Positions 36,843-47,264 of a stretch of 64,000 bases of DNA are shown piece after piece. Position 1 is the stretch's first letter. Every line of letters begins with the position of its first letter. Under the pieces are notes generated by a model. The model was not told the origin of the DNA. It made no database searches and saw only the letters and a list, made by a program, of their open reading frames with translations. The position numbers and the translations under genes were made by a program. Source of the DNA: Voacanga thouarsii (Eukaryota; Streptophyta; Magnoliopsida; Gentianales; Apocynaceae); assembly GCA_026120185.1 (NCBI GenBank), contig JANUWF010001813.1, positions 1,851,501 through 1,915,500 on the forward strand. Direction: 5' to 3'.

Positions 36843-39079
36843 TGAACTCAACTTAGAGAAACGTCAGTACTACTTAGTCATGCCGGTCTGAGCTAGCAGT
36901 TTTTATTTCAGTCAAGTGACTGTGTTTTGCCGGAATGGACACTCGGTTGTTGTTTGGGTATAGAGAAAGATGAGTATCTTGCCCGGAAGGTCGATCACCT
37001 ACCTTTAGCCAGTCTGCACAAAGTGTCGGCATTCTGACCAGCAGTATGCACAAAGTGTCGACATACTGACCATCCGGTTATGAGGCCCAACGTGTGATAA
37101 CTCATAATCCTTTCTTTCGAGTGGTTGATCTTATAAATTATGTATGGCTGGAAAAGCCAAAACGCCACTCTTGCTTTTGACTAATGTTTATTGCTTGCTA
37201 ATATTTCTCTTATAAAGTTTTTATACTCTGCATCCACAAACTATTTCCACTGAACACCCAAAGCACACACGGACTTACTGAGATTTCTGTCTCATCACCT
37301 TTTTATCATGATTTCAGGCCGATCCTGCTGTGGGGATGAGTAGCTAGTGTTATCTGCCCTGGAAGAGAATGTTGTCTTTTATTTTTATGTATTGCTTTGG
37401 GGAGTTGAGAGTAGATGATTTTATTTATGGATTTGTTTTTCTTTTGGGAATTCATGGTTTTATTAGTGGATTTATTCTTGGGTTGTAATAGATTTTAAGT
37501 TAAATTATTATTTTCATTTCGCTATTTTAATTATGTGACCTAGTTATAAAGACCCCTTGTCATTTGGACGGGGCGACATCCCTGGCCCTGGCGGGCCTAG
37601 GTAGCGGGGTGTTACAAGAATAGTGTTGATGGACTCATGGCAGTGAGTAGGTTAAATCTGAAAATTTTAGAGAAGGTTTGAAGTGGTTTGGTGGGGTATT
37701 AAGTGAAAGGAAGGAGTAGGTGTTCTTGGTGTGTTGTGTGTGTTCTTGAAGGTTGAAGGGAATTGAGAGGTTTTTGTTTTGCAGCTGCCGAAATTCTGTA
37801 AGAATTAGGGCTAGCCGAATTTTCTGTAGGGTTTAGGAAGATGATTCTCTGGTTTGGAAGGAAAAGGAAAGGCTAGTTGTTGAAATCCTTAAAGAATATT
37901 TTTAGGAAGCAAATTTGGAAACTAAATATTCAAGAATATCTTGATTATTGGAGAGCTTTGGAAGTCTGTCATGGCCGACTGTTTTGAGCAGTATTTCGAT
38001 TGATTGAAAGCTGGTTTAAGGAGGCTTATGGTGGCTGAAAACAAGGAGCATATTGGTGAAGAAAAAGTCTGGTTATTTGAGGGATTCTTTATGGTAGGTT
38101 GCTAAACTATAGTGGCTGGAATTTTGGTAATCAATCAAGCATGATTGCAGGGATTTGTTGGAGAGATATTCGGGCAGCCATATCTGAATTTCGTGCAGAA
38201 GCTTAAGGGAGATAATGTAGCTCAGTTACTGAAGGTTTAAGGGTGGTTTATGCAGAACAAGGATGTGGTTTCGGCTATGAGAGAATTAGGAAACAAAGCT
38301 GGACAAAATCCTGCACAGCATTTTTGCAAGCTGGAATTTTTCTTGGGCAGTTTTCGGCTGCCATTTTCCAGCCAGCTTGCAGAGAGTTTGAAGGGGAATT
38401 TTAGGGGCTTTCAAGGCTGGTTTCCAACCTTCATGGAGGAAAAACATGGCTAATGTGATGAACAATATTTGGAAGAAAACAGCTTGGTTTCGGACCTCCA
38501 AAGCTGCGATTTGCCCAGTGATTTTTCTGGTTTTGCACCAACTTTGTGTAGTCCGAAAATGGTCAGAGAAATTCAGGTTGCAAGCTGATCCAAAAGGCCA
38601 TTTTTCTGGTAGCATTTAGGAGGGAATATTAGATAAGAGCTTTGAAAACTTGAAGGCACAAGAAGTTGGAAAATTTCAGTTCATTCCAAGAAGGAAGATG
38701 AACCTAGCTAGAATGAATTTTTAGAAAGTTCACTAAAGGGATTTATCCCCTTGTAATCTTTCACATCTCCTCCACATTTTCAGACCAATAATTCCATTAA
38801 GACATTTTGATTCTACAAAGCCACATCACTTCATTGGAATTTCTAGAAAGAAATTGGCTAGAACAATTTGAACAAATTAATGAATTGAGAAATAGGAAAA
38901 TTAAGGGTCAAGAGGAAATAAATTCCTCTTAGGAATTTTGTGTAGAACAATTGAGTAGGATTTGAAGACTCCTATCATGCCTCTCATAGGACAACATCTC
39001 TACCCTACTCCAAACACCACTATGGCCGAAAATGATACTTCCCAAGCAAAAAGAAAATTTAACAAGCTAAAGCTCCTAT

Positions 39080-39143
39080 GATGGAATTTGAACCCAAGAC
39101 CTCAAGAATTAATTCTAAGGCTCTAACCACTAAAACACAACAA
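39080..39143 (-). other. tRNA-like block in C 3' LTR
   Basis: On the - strand TGTTTTAGTGGTTAGAGC and GGGTTCAAATTCC; the CpG of the B-box is now CpA. About 254 bp from the LTR start. Confidence 0.6.
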
Positions 39144-39394
39144 CTCTTGTTCTTATTTTCCCTAAAAAAAAAAAATATTTTCTTATTCAATCCTCAAGTT
39201 GTCTCCCTTTTCCCACCTCAAGCAAAAATTACTATTTTGCCCTTCCAAGCAATACTCACAACCAAGCCTTCGAGACAATAAAACTCAAATCCAAAGCATA
39301 GAAAATCATTTAAAAATATATTTAAACATGCAATCAATTATAATATGCATCCCAACCCCCTCATTCTAAGGTTGGTTTTGACTGGGGTTTCATA

Positions 39395-39412
39395 TCCTCC
39401 CCTCCTTAGAGG
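39395..39412 (-). other. Polypurine tract of element C
   Basis: On the - strand CCTCTAAGGAGGGGAGGA immediately before the 3' LTR. Confidence 0.85.
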
Positions 39413-39440
39413 AATTTCGCCCCGAAATTCAAGCATACCT

Positions 39441-40704
39441 CTATTGCAACTCGAGATACTTCCGTTTAACCCACTCTTCCGACTCCCATGTGGCATCCTG
39501 CGTGCCATGGTGCTCCCACTGAGTCTTAACCATCGGTATCTGCTTACTCCGGAGAGTCTTGACACCGCGGTCCAATATTCGCACAGGCTTCTCCACATAG
39601 CTTAGGTTTGGCTGCAACACTAACGGTTCATCATTCAATACATGACCGGGATCCCCATTATACTTCTTCAATTGTGACACATGAAACACATCATGGATTC
39701 CCGTCAACCCATCTGGCAGGTCTAATCGGTAAGCTACCGGTCCAATCCTTTCCTTAATCGGAAACGGTCCCAAATATCTCGGATTCAACTTTCTGCCATT
39801 CGGATGCTTCAAAATTCCTCTATTCAACGTCAACTTCAAAAATACACTATCCCCGACTTGAAATTCTAATTCTCTTCGCCGGTTGTCTGCATAGCTCTTT
39901 CTGCCGATTCTGTGTCGCCTTTAACCTTTCTCTGATCAATTTCACTTTATCCAACATTTCTTGGACACATACTTCTGCGGTTTTGCTCACATGACCATCT
40001 TCGGACCAACTCCAATACAACGGTACCTAACATTTGCGCCCATACAAAGCCTCATACAGTGCCATCTCGATCGAAGCTTGGTATCTGTTGTTATACGATA
40101 ATTCTGCATACGGTACACACTCTATCCATTTATCTCCGAAGTCCAAAACACAGGTTCTCAGCATATCTTCCAATATCTGTATCACCCTCTCTGACTGCCC
40201 ATCGGTCTGCGGATGCGCCGTCGTACTGAATTTCAGATTCAACCATATTGCTTCCTGAAACTTTCCCCAGAAACGAGACGTAAACCTCGGGTCTCGATCT
40301 AACACTATGCTTGAAGGCACTCCCTGTAGTCGGACGATCTCTTGAACATAAGTCTGAGCCAGTTTCTCCATCGAGTCCCTCACATTCACCGATATGAAAT
40401 GCGTTGACTTGGTTAGTCGATCCACCACTACCTATATGTTGCCCTTTTGAGTCCTTGACATGGAAAGCCCGGTGATGAAATCCATAGTCACCTTTTCCCA
40501 CTTCCATTCCAGCATTGGCAATGGTTGCAATAGTCCCGCTGACTTCTTATGCTCCGCTTTGACTTTTTGGCAGGTGAGACAGGTCGAGACATACTTGACC
40601 ACATCTCGATTCAGTCCGGGCCACCAATAGGCTCTCTTTAAGTCCTGATACATCTTGACTTCCCTCGGATGAATGGCGTACTTGCTCTTGTGCGCTTCTT
40701 CCAA
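39441..40704 (-). pseudogene. Element C integrase and chromodomain
   Basis: HHCC-type region with EEAHKSKYAIHPREV and CLTCQKVKAEHK, then core motifs [24 protein letters not shown] and TDGQSERVIQ with the catalytic Glu retained. The GPF-type segment PRYLGPFPIKER and HDVFHVSQLKKY precede a chromodomain tail SYVEKPVRILDRGV...WEHHGTQDATWESEEWV. Stops lie after SRTQKGNI (TAG for an expected Trp) and after YEALYGRKC, and a frame change falls at about 39840-39920 (KELCRQPAKR region). It ends with a stop at 39441. The chromodomain itself is intact, in contrast to the changed residues in A. Confidence 0.9.
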
Positions 40705-42367
40705 AATTCAGTCCTTTAATTGCTGCTCACCGGGTATACACAATCGATCCCTGAAATGTAGAACTCCCGTCTCGTCTAGATGGAATTCACTGCTGGGCCG
40801 CTTTAGCTCCTTGTCCATGAAAAGCTGAAACTCGACGTTGCCTTGCTGAGCTTTCACAATTTCCCTTCTCAAATCCGGCACCAACTTCAAATTGCTTATG
40901 ATAATCCCTTTATCTTGCACTTCCACCCTTCTGTCCAACACATCCTGCACCGTTTGCATTTCCTGCACCCTTAACCTGGCCATCCCAACTTTTCTGCTTA
41001 GGGCGTCCGCCACCACGTTGGCCTTCCCGGGATGGTAGTTGATCGGGCAACGGTATTCTTCTAAGAATTCCATCCACCTTTGTTGCCTCAAGTTCAGATC
41101 CTTTTGGGTGAAGATCCTTATGGTCGGTGAATACCTCGTATTCGGCTCCATACAGGTAGTGTCGCCATTTCTTTAGGGCGAACACTATAGCTACCAGCTC
41201 TAAATTATGAGTGGGATAGTTGACTTCATGAGGTCTCAACTTCTGAAAAGCGTAAGCAATCACCTTCTGGTCCTGCATCAACACTGCTCCCAGTCCTTCT
41301 TTCGAAGCGTCAATATATAGCGTGTAAGGTTTCCCTTCCTCCGGTAGACTCAATACCGGTGCTGACATCAGTCTGTGCTTCAGTTCTTGAAAACTCTTCT
41401 TGCATTTCTCGTTCCACACAAATGGAACATCCTTTCGCAATAATTGGGTCACTGGCGATGCAAGTGTCGAAAATTCCTTGATAAATCTTCGGTAGTAACC
41501 AGCCAGTCCCAAGAAACTCTGGATCTCAGTTATACTCTCCGGCTGCTTCCAGTCTGATACCACTCCAACCTTTGCCGGGTCCACCTTGATTCCCTCCTTG
41601 GTCATTACATGGCCAAGGAATGCCACACTGTCTATCCAAAATTTGCACTTGCTGAACTTGGCGTACAACTTGTGCTCCCGAAGCTTCTCTAGTACGAGCT
41701 TCAGATGCTCTGCATGCTCCTCCGGACTGTTGGAGTAGATCAAAATGTCATCGATGAAGACCACCACGAACTTGTCCAAATAAAGTCAGAATACTCGGTG
41801 CATCAGGTCCATGAATACTGCTGGAGCATTAGTCACCCCGAACGGCATCACCATGAACTCGTAGTGTCCACATCTGGTGTTGAAGGCTGTCTTGGGAATA
41901 TCATCCTCTCTTATCCGCACCTGGTAGTACCCTTGCCTCAGATCCAACTTAGAGTAGTAACTGGATCCTTGCAACTGGTCGAATAGTTCGTCAATCAATG
42001 GTAGGGGATATTTGTTCTTGATCGTCAAGTTGTTCAACTCTCGGTAGTCGATACATAGCCTCAGAGTTCCGTCCTTCTTCTTTACAAATAGCACAGGCAC
42101 TCCCCAGGGCGACGTGCTCGGCTTGATATAGCCTTGACTCACTAACTCCTCCAACTGCTCTTTCAACTCTTTCAACTCTGCTGGTGCCATCCGGTACGGA
42201 GTCCGCGATACTGGTTCCGCTCCTGGAACTAAGTCGATGGTGAATTCCACTTCTTGGCTAGGGGGTAGAGAATCAAGCTCTGCCGAAAACACATCGGGAA
42301 AATCCTTCACTACTTCCGTGTATTCCAAAGTGCACTGGTCCTTCGGCTTGTTTATCACGTAAGCCAA
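40705..42367 (-). pseudogene. Element C reverse transcriptase and RNase H
   Basis: A nearly intact [33 protein letters not shown], the catalytic FIDD box at 41747-41758 and [12 protein letters not shown]. The RNase H part has [15 protein letters not shown] and EVFTDHK. Just after EVFTDHK a small deletion leaves four spare bases, moving the frame; the continuation [20 protein letters not shown] and [12 protein letters not shown] is read in the next frame from about 41105. A stop (RVF*LYL) lies at about 41784 and another after GEQQLKD. It is the best-preserved RT in the window. Confidence 0.92.
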
Positions 42368-42382
42368 GTACCCTTGACACCC

Positions 42383-42901
42383 TTACTTTAACAATTTCCA
42401 GGCTTTAGCCCCCGCAATCAAATACTTACATTCTTTCACCCTCTTGCCATTAAATTCCAATACATCACATCCTGGCCTAACGAACTGGACTATCTTATTT
42501 TTACAATCTACCCTAGCCCCATGCTTGGCTAACCAGTCCATTCCCAAGATCAAGTCATAATCCTCAATGTCTAACACGATCAAATCTCCCTCCAGACTTT
42601 CTCTCCCCACATTAACTTTATACTCCTTTACATTCCGATTCGCTTGCACCATTTTCCCCAGAGGTATGCTTACCTCTAAAATGAAAGGTAGCTCCACTCC
42701 ATCCCAACCTAAATGACATGCACACAACTTGTTTATATAGGAATGAGTAGAGCCAGGATCAATCAAAGTATTAACGGAACGTCCTTGAATAGTGAACGTA
42801 CCTTCCACCATCGCTGCATCGGACCCAACTTCCTCTCTGTTGAGAGTGAACACCTTGGCCTTCACTTGCGGCTTTGGCGCTCCACTCTCGGATGCTCCCA
42901 T
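42383..42901 (-). pseudogene. Element C protease
   Basis: Open for 172 codons. A linker from Gag is followed by NTLIDPGSTHSYINKL (active-site segment DPGS, shared with A), LEGDLIVLDIEDYDLILGMDWLAKHGARVDCKNK and the end KYLIAGAKAWKLLK, where a stop separates it from RT. The retropepsin matures the polyprotein. Having DPG in both Tekay elements suggests an ancestral state of this lineage and not damage. Confidence 0.88.
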
Positions 42902-43987
42902 AGGGTTAGCTCAGTTGGGCCCCAGGTTCTGAGCCGGGTTTCCTTGCCCGACTCGGTGCAATTTGGGGCAGGTGTTCCTCAGGTGGTTCGGGTCGCCACA
43001 GTGATAGCATTTTCTCTCACCACCCTTGGACCAACAATTCCTCTCGGTGTGGCCTTTCCTTTCACACTACCTGCATGATGGGAGATTCGAGGCAGGTCCA
43101 CTCAGTGCTGTTCGGGCTTGCTTCCCCCAGTTCTGCCATTGGTGGTTGGCGGGGCGCTTGTGGGGTTGCGGTATCGGGAATTGTCCTTGCGGCTGTCTCA
43201 GTGGTTGGAAGGATTTTACTGCCATCCTGCTGCGATCCTCATTTTTTGTTCGAGTAGCTGCGTCTACAGCCCCTGAATAGGTTGTCAGTGGGGCAGGTGC
43301 CAATGCTCTCCTCAACTCCAGTCTCAGCCCCTTGACGAATCGCCTCGTCCTATTCTGCTCGGTGTCCACCAATCGCTTGCAGTACTTGGACAACTGAGTG
43401 AACCGGGCCATGTACTGGGCTACCGACATGCTTCCCTGCCTCAGATTCTGGAATTCGTCCTCTCGCTTCTCCACAATCCACTGTGGAATGTACTCTGCCC
43501 TGAAGGCTTCCACGAAGTTGGACCACGTCCATTCCCGTTCATCCATCTCCCAGTCGTCTTAGACCCGCTGCCACCACACTCGAGCTGGTCCTCTCAATCG
43601 AAAAACTGCAAACTTAACCATCTGCTCCTCGGTGTACTGGAGCGTCGCGGATATGTCCTCCAACTGTTCAACCCATTGCTCCGCCTTTTGATCCTGTTCC
43701 GCTTCGCCCAGGAAGACAGGCGGCTGAAACTTCAGGAACCTCTCTAAGGCCTCATCTTCACCCGCCGGGTTTCATCGCTCGGTCATTGACTGCAAAATCT
43801 CGGTCATCTTGCTGAATGCCTGGCTCTTGGTCACATCAACTGGAACTTTAGACCTCGATCCCATATCCGGACCATTCTCGTCACCCCGGCTGGGTGCTTG
43901 CATCTGAGCTGTTTCTATTTTCGGTGCCACTTGATCAACTTCCGGAACTCTTCCACCTGCTATAGCTGCACGATGCTTGGGTGCCAT
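42902..43987 (-). pseudogene. Element C gag
   Basis: It starts MAPKHRAAIAGGRVPE at 43987. Gag features follow: FLKFQPPVFLGEAEQD, QWVEQLEDISATLQYTEEQ, VFRLRGPARVWWQRV, FVEAFRAEYIPQWIVEKRE, QYMARFTQLSKYCKRL and ELRRALAPAPLTTY. Two CCHC knuckles are at about 43040-43080 (first pair broken by a TAG in place of Gln, then CERKGHTERNC) and 42965-43010 (CYHCGDPNHLRNTC). Stops also occur after SMTER and after WWQRV. Length and order match A, and it lacks any insertion. Confidence 0.9.
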
Positions 43988-44242
43988 TCTAAACTACACC
44001 CCAGATGATAAGTGTATGCATTTAAGGGTCAAATCATTTTAGTTGTACTTGCATGCATAGTCAAATAGATGCAAACAGAAAGCGGATGTAAATTTTAGCT
44101 AAGGAATAAATTCTCTTTCAAAAATGGACTTGTATAAATTCGAAATTTGATAGAAAGCAGAATTAAAAATCCTTGTCATAAAAGTTCTCGAAAAAAAAAT
44201 AGTAAACAAATAAACATCCAAATCAAAAGAACTCCTAGTCCT

Positions 44243-44740
44243 CTAATCCTCATCAGAACCCTCATCATCAGCTTCATACAACCATCCCCCGGAGTTCTTG
44301 GAAAAATCTACCCCATCCCCGCTAGCAAATCCCCCCATTAGCTCCTTCCCAGGGTGCCTAGAACTCTCCCCGAGCTCCACTCGGCTGGAAGAAGGAAGGA
44401 AAGAAGGCCTAGGCAGAGATTCATAGTCTATCTCCCCCGGGTCATTACTATCTGCTGCTAAGTCCACCTCGGGATTAGGAGGATAGGGTTCAAGCTCCAC
44501 TATCATCACCTCATCCTCACTATCCGAGCTTATGTCAATCACCGGAATTGGGGGTGGCTCAATGATCTGGACCTCGTCATCACTGCTATCCTCTATAGGG
44601 ATAATCTCATCATCATTGTTATCCTCCATGGGGATAACTGGCTGAGGGGCAGGCTGGGGAACTAGAAGGTCCTCCGGGTCTAGAGGGATAGGCGGGTGCC
44701 ACTACTGCCCTTTTCTCGCTATCCTAAGCAGTCTAACCAT
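44243..44740 (-). CDS. Acidic upstream ORF of element C
   Basis: From ATG 44740 it runs 166 codons including the final stop, with one TAG (GQ*WH) near the start; from 44629 it is fully open. The product is strongly acidic with repeated Asp/Ser/Glu runs (PIEDSSDDEVQIIEPPP, DISSDSEDEVMIVE) and ends SGGWLYEADDEGSDED. It lies between PBS and gag as in A. CTGTAG/G just before the ATG could be a 3' splice site. No known domain is recognised. The shared position, charge and terminal GW motif in two diverged families suggest a real accessory product. Confidence 0.55.
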
Positions 44741-44823
44741 CCTACAGCATCAACAAGATAGGTTAGATAAAGATTTAGACTTAAATAAATACCACGAATA
44801 CTATCAATAATTGCCTAAACCTA

Positions 44824-44836
44824 GGCTCTGATACCA
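44824..44836 (-). other. Primer binding site of element C
   Basis: On the - strand TGGTATCAGAGCC two bases after the 5' LTR; initiator-Met tRNA type. Confidence 0.93.
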
Positions 44837-45613
44837 CTTGTCACACCCCGCTACCTAGGCCCACCAGGGCCGGGGATGTCGCCCTGTCCAAAGGACAAGG
44901 GGTCTTTATAACTAGGTCACACAAATGAAATAGCGGAATATAAATGATACTTGAACTTAAAATTTATAACATCCCAAAATAAATATCAATCCAAGAATAA
45001 ATCCCAAAATACCAAAAACAAATCCGTAATAAAATTTATCCACTCTCATCACCCCAAAACATTACACAAAAATAAATCATCAGAAAATCTTTCGAAGCAG
45101 GTATAATCTAGCTACTCATCCCCATAGTAGGATCAACCTGAAATCATGGTAAAATGGTAGTGAGACAGAAATCCAAGTAAGTCCGTGTGTGCTTTGGGTG
45201 TTCAGTGAAAACAGTTCATGAATGCAAAGTATAAAATTCTTTATAAGAGATCACTGGCAAGCAATAAACATCAGTCAAAAACAAGAGTGGTGTTTTGGCA
45301 TTTCCAGCTATACATAATTTATAAAATCAACCACTCAAAAGAAAGGATTATAGGTTACCACACGTTGGGCCCCATAACCGGATGGTCTGCATGCCACACT
45401 TTGTGCATACCGCCGGTCAGAATGCCACAGTTTGTGCAGACTAACAAAAGTAGGTGATCGGCCTACTGGGCAAGATACTCCTCCTTCTCTATACCCAAAC
45501 AACAACCGGGTGTCCATTCCGGCAAAATACAGTCACTTGACTGAAAAAGAACACTGCAAGCTCGGACCGGCACGACTTACTGGACTGTCGTCTTATTCGG
45601 GAAGAACTCACCC

Positions 45614-45636
45614 CTCAGAGGTGGCCACCTACTGAG
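45614..45636 (-). promoter_or_regulatory. LTR hairpin, re-paired stem (C 5' LTR)
   Basis: CTCAG AGGTGGCCACCTA CTGAG: a five-pair outer stem and palindromic AGGTGGCCACCT. The stem sequence differs from TCTTCTGG/CCAGAAGA in other copies, but pairing is kept. Confidence 0.5.
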
Positions 45637-47238
45637 AGACTTACGCTAACCCCTCAAAGACTAGCCCAGTAGTCCACCCTTATTGAGTACTCAATGTAAC
45701 ATATCCCACTTGGGAAAAAAGAATGAACAAAACATAGTTCCACTTGAACATGGCAATTAAGGGTTTCCAAAGTCTTTGTCAAAATCAGTTGTAGAAAGAA
45801 TTTTGAGTTTGAATAAATCTGCTTATTGGTTTTCAAATAATTTGTTTGACGGAAATAAGACAGGAGACAATCCTCAATTGCCTTTACAAATATGAGTATC
45901 CATGTACTCTACATTTGGCTTGCCGTAATTAAACACTTTTCATCAATCAGGTTTTATGCAGGAGCTTACCTGATCCTTGCTCACAATAAAAGGTCTCCAA
46001 CAGCTGACCTAGCCCCGCATGGGCAAATACAAATCACAATCAATTTCAAGCCACAATCCACTTCCTCAATTTTAAATCAACTCAACTTTCTACTACCATG
46101 ATCCTAGTGTTCCAAGCTTTAAGGCCAAACAATAAATAAATAGGTTTATAAGTTGAGCCTAATTTTGATATTTAAAGTAATTAATGGTTTGGGAAGTAAA
46201 TTCTAATAAGTTGAAAGTTTAAATCTTGCTAAAAAAAATTTAGAGTTTATTTGATCAAGAGTCCTAGGTAGTATTAAGTAAAATAATGATTTATTAATAA
46301 TTTAGTTGTTAGAAAATAATTGATAGCTAAAATTAGTTGAAAATAAATTTAATGAGTCTTGCTTGAACAATAATAAATAAATTCTTAATGGGTTTTGATT
46401 AAAAGATAATAATTAAATTTTTAGTAATAAATATTTTACTAATTATTATTATTTCCATAAAAGGCTTTAATTGTTTTCAATATTTTAAATAATATCTATA
46501 TATTTTATTTTTCTAGCAAAAATTATTATTTACTTGACTAAAATATCCTTTATATATATAATAATCCAAATCTACCCTTCCTAGGGTTTTTTTTTCGAAA
46601 TTACTAGCAAAATTATATTATTAAATATTTTATTCATGAAATAAAAATTAGTTTAGGGGCCACTAGATCACGATCAACTTTCTATGGCTAACCACAATCA
46701 AGAACATATACAATCATTCAATTCATCAAATCATCCAAATCATGCATATAAGCATAGATCTAAATTTATCAAGACATGATCTAACCTCTATTAGCATAAA
46801 TATGATCATGGCTTCAATAATCCAACATGAATATAAATCCTATTCACCAAAGGTGACATAATCTCTAGCATACTTCATCACAAATACTACCTATGACATG
46901 GAGACATGCATCAAACCTCAAATCATCATACAATCAACCAAGATAATCCTTCCATGCATAAATCCCATCTCCTTCACAATCATACATATATTCATGCTTC
47001 AATCTCAACAATACATACTCAAATCCTATCACAATCCACCAACTATCAACATCATCCTAGAGACATGAATCTAGAATTTAAAAGAAAGATTGAAGGGACT
47101 TACTTGGTCGAGGTATACCTTGAAGGAGTTTAGAATGGATCTCAACTCCTAGATGCCTAAATTTGTCTAAGGAAGATAGAGAAAGCATGGCCATGGGAGA
47201 AGAAGCCATCCGGCCAAGAGAAGAGAGTTTTGGCCATG

Positions 47239-47264
47239 AGAGAGAGAGAGAGAGAGAGAGAGAG
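47239..47264. repeat. (GA)13 in C 5' LTR
   Basis: A pure GA run of 26 bp at the shared LTR site. Confidence 0.95.

Larger units (their letters stand above)
31174..37616 (+). mobile_element. C-family solo LTR inserted in inverted orientation in the C 3' LTR
   Basis: It runs TGTGAAACCCC at 31174 to GGGGTGTTACA at 37616 with perfect 5-bp copies AGAAT at 31169-31173 and 37617-37621. About 4.41 kb remains after removing solo LTR B3. It lies head-to-head inside another LTR of its own family. Landmarks: tRNA-like block 33456-33524, TC tract 35179-35232, hairpin 36814-36842 and CAAAGTGT repeats 37010-37072. Confidence 0.93.
28626..39394 (-). mobile_element. Element C 3' LTR, split by an opposite-strand C solo LTR
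   Basis: It runs from 39394 (TATGAAACCCC, first CpG-like base changed) down to GGGGTGTTACA at 28626. About 4.32 kb of own sequence remains after removing 31174-37621, close to the 4.38 kb of the 5' LTR. Landmarks: tRNA-like block 39080-39143, GA tract 30989-31010, altered hairpin 29387-29409. Confidence 0.9.

Noticed and set aside
38250..38453. Paired ORFs at 38250-38453 / 48058-48264 and their antisense partners (also 34079-34390)
   Set aside because: They fall inside C LTRs and are broken differently in each copy; no evidence of coding.
39345..43280. + strand ORFs across element C (for example 39345-39605, 41705-41986, 42713-43078)
   Set aside because: Antisense to recognisable chromodomain, RT and protease sequence on the - strand.
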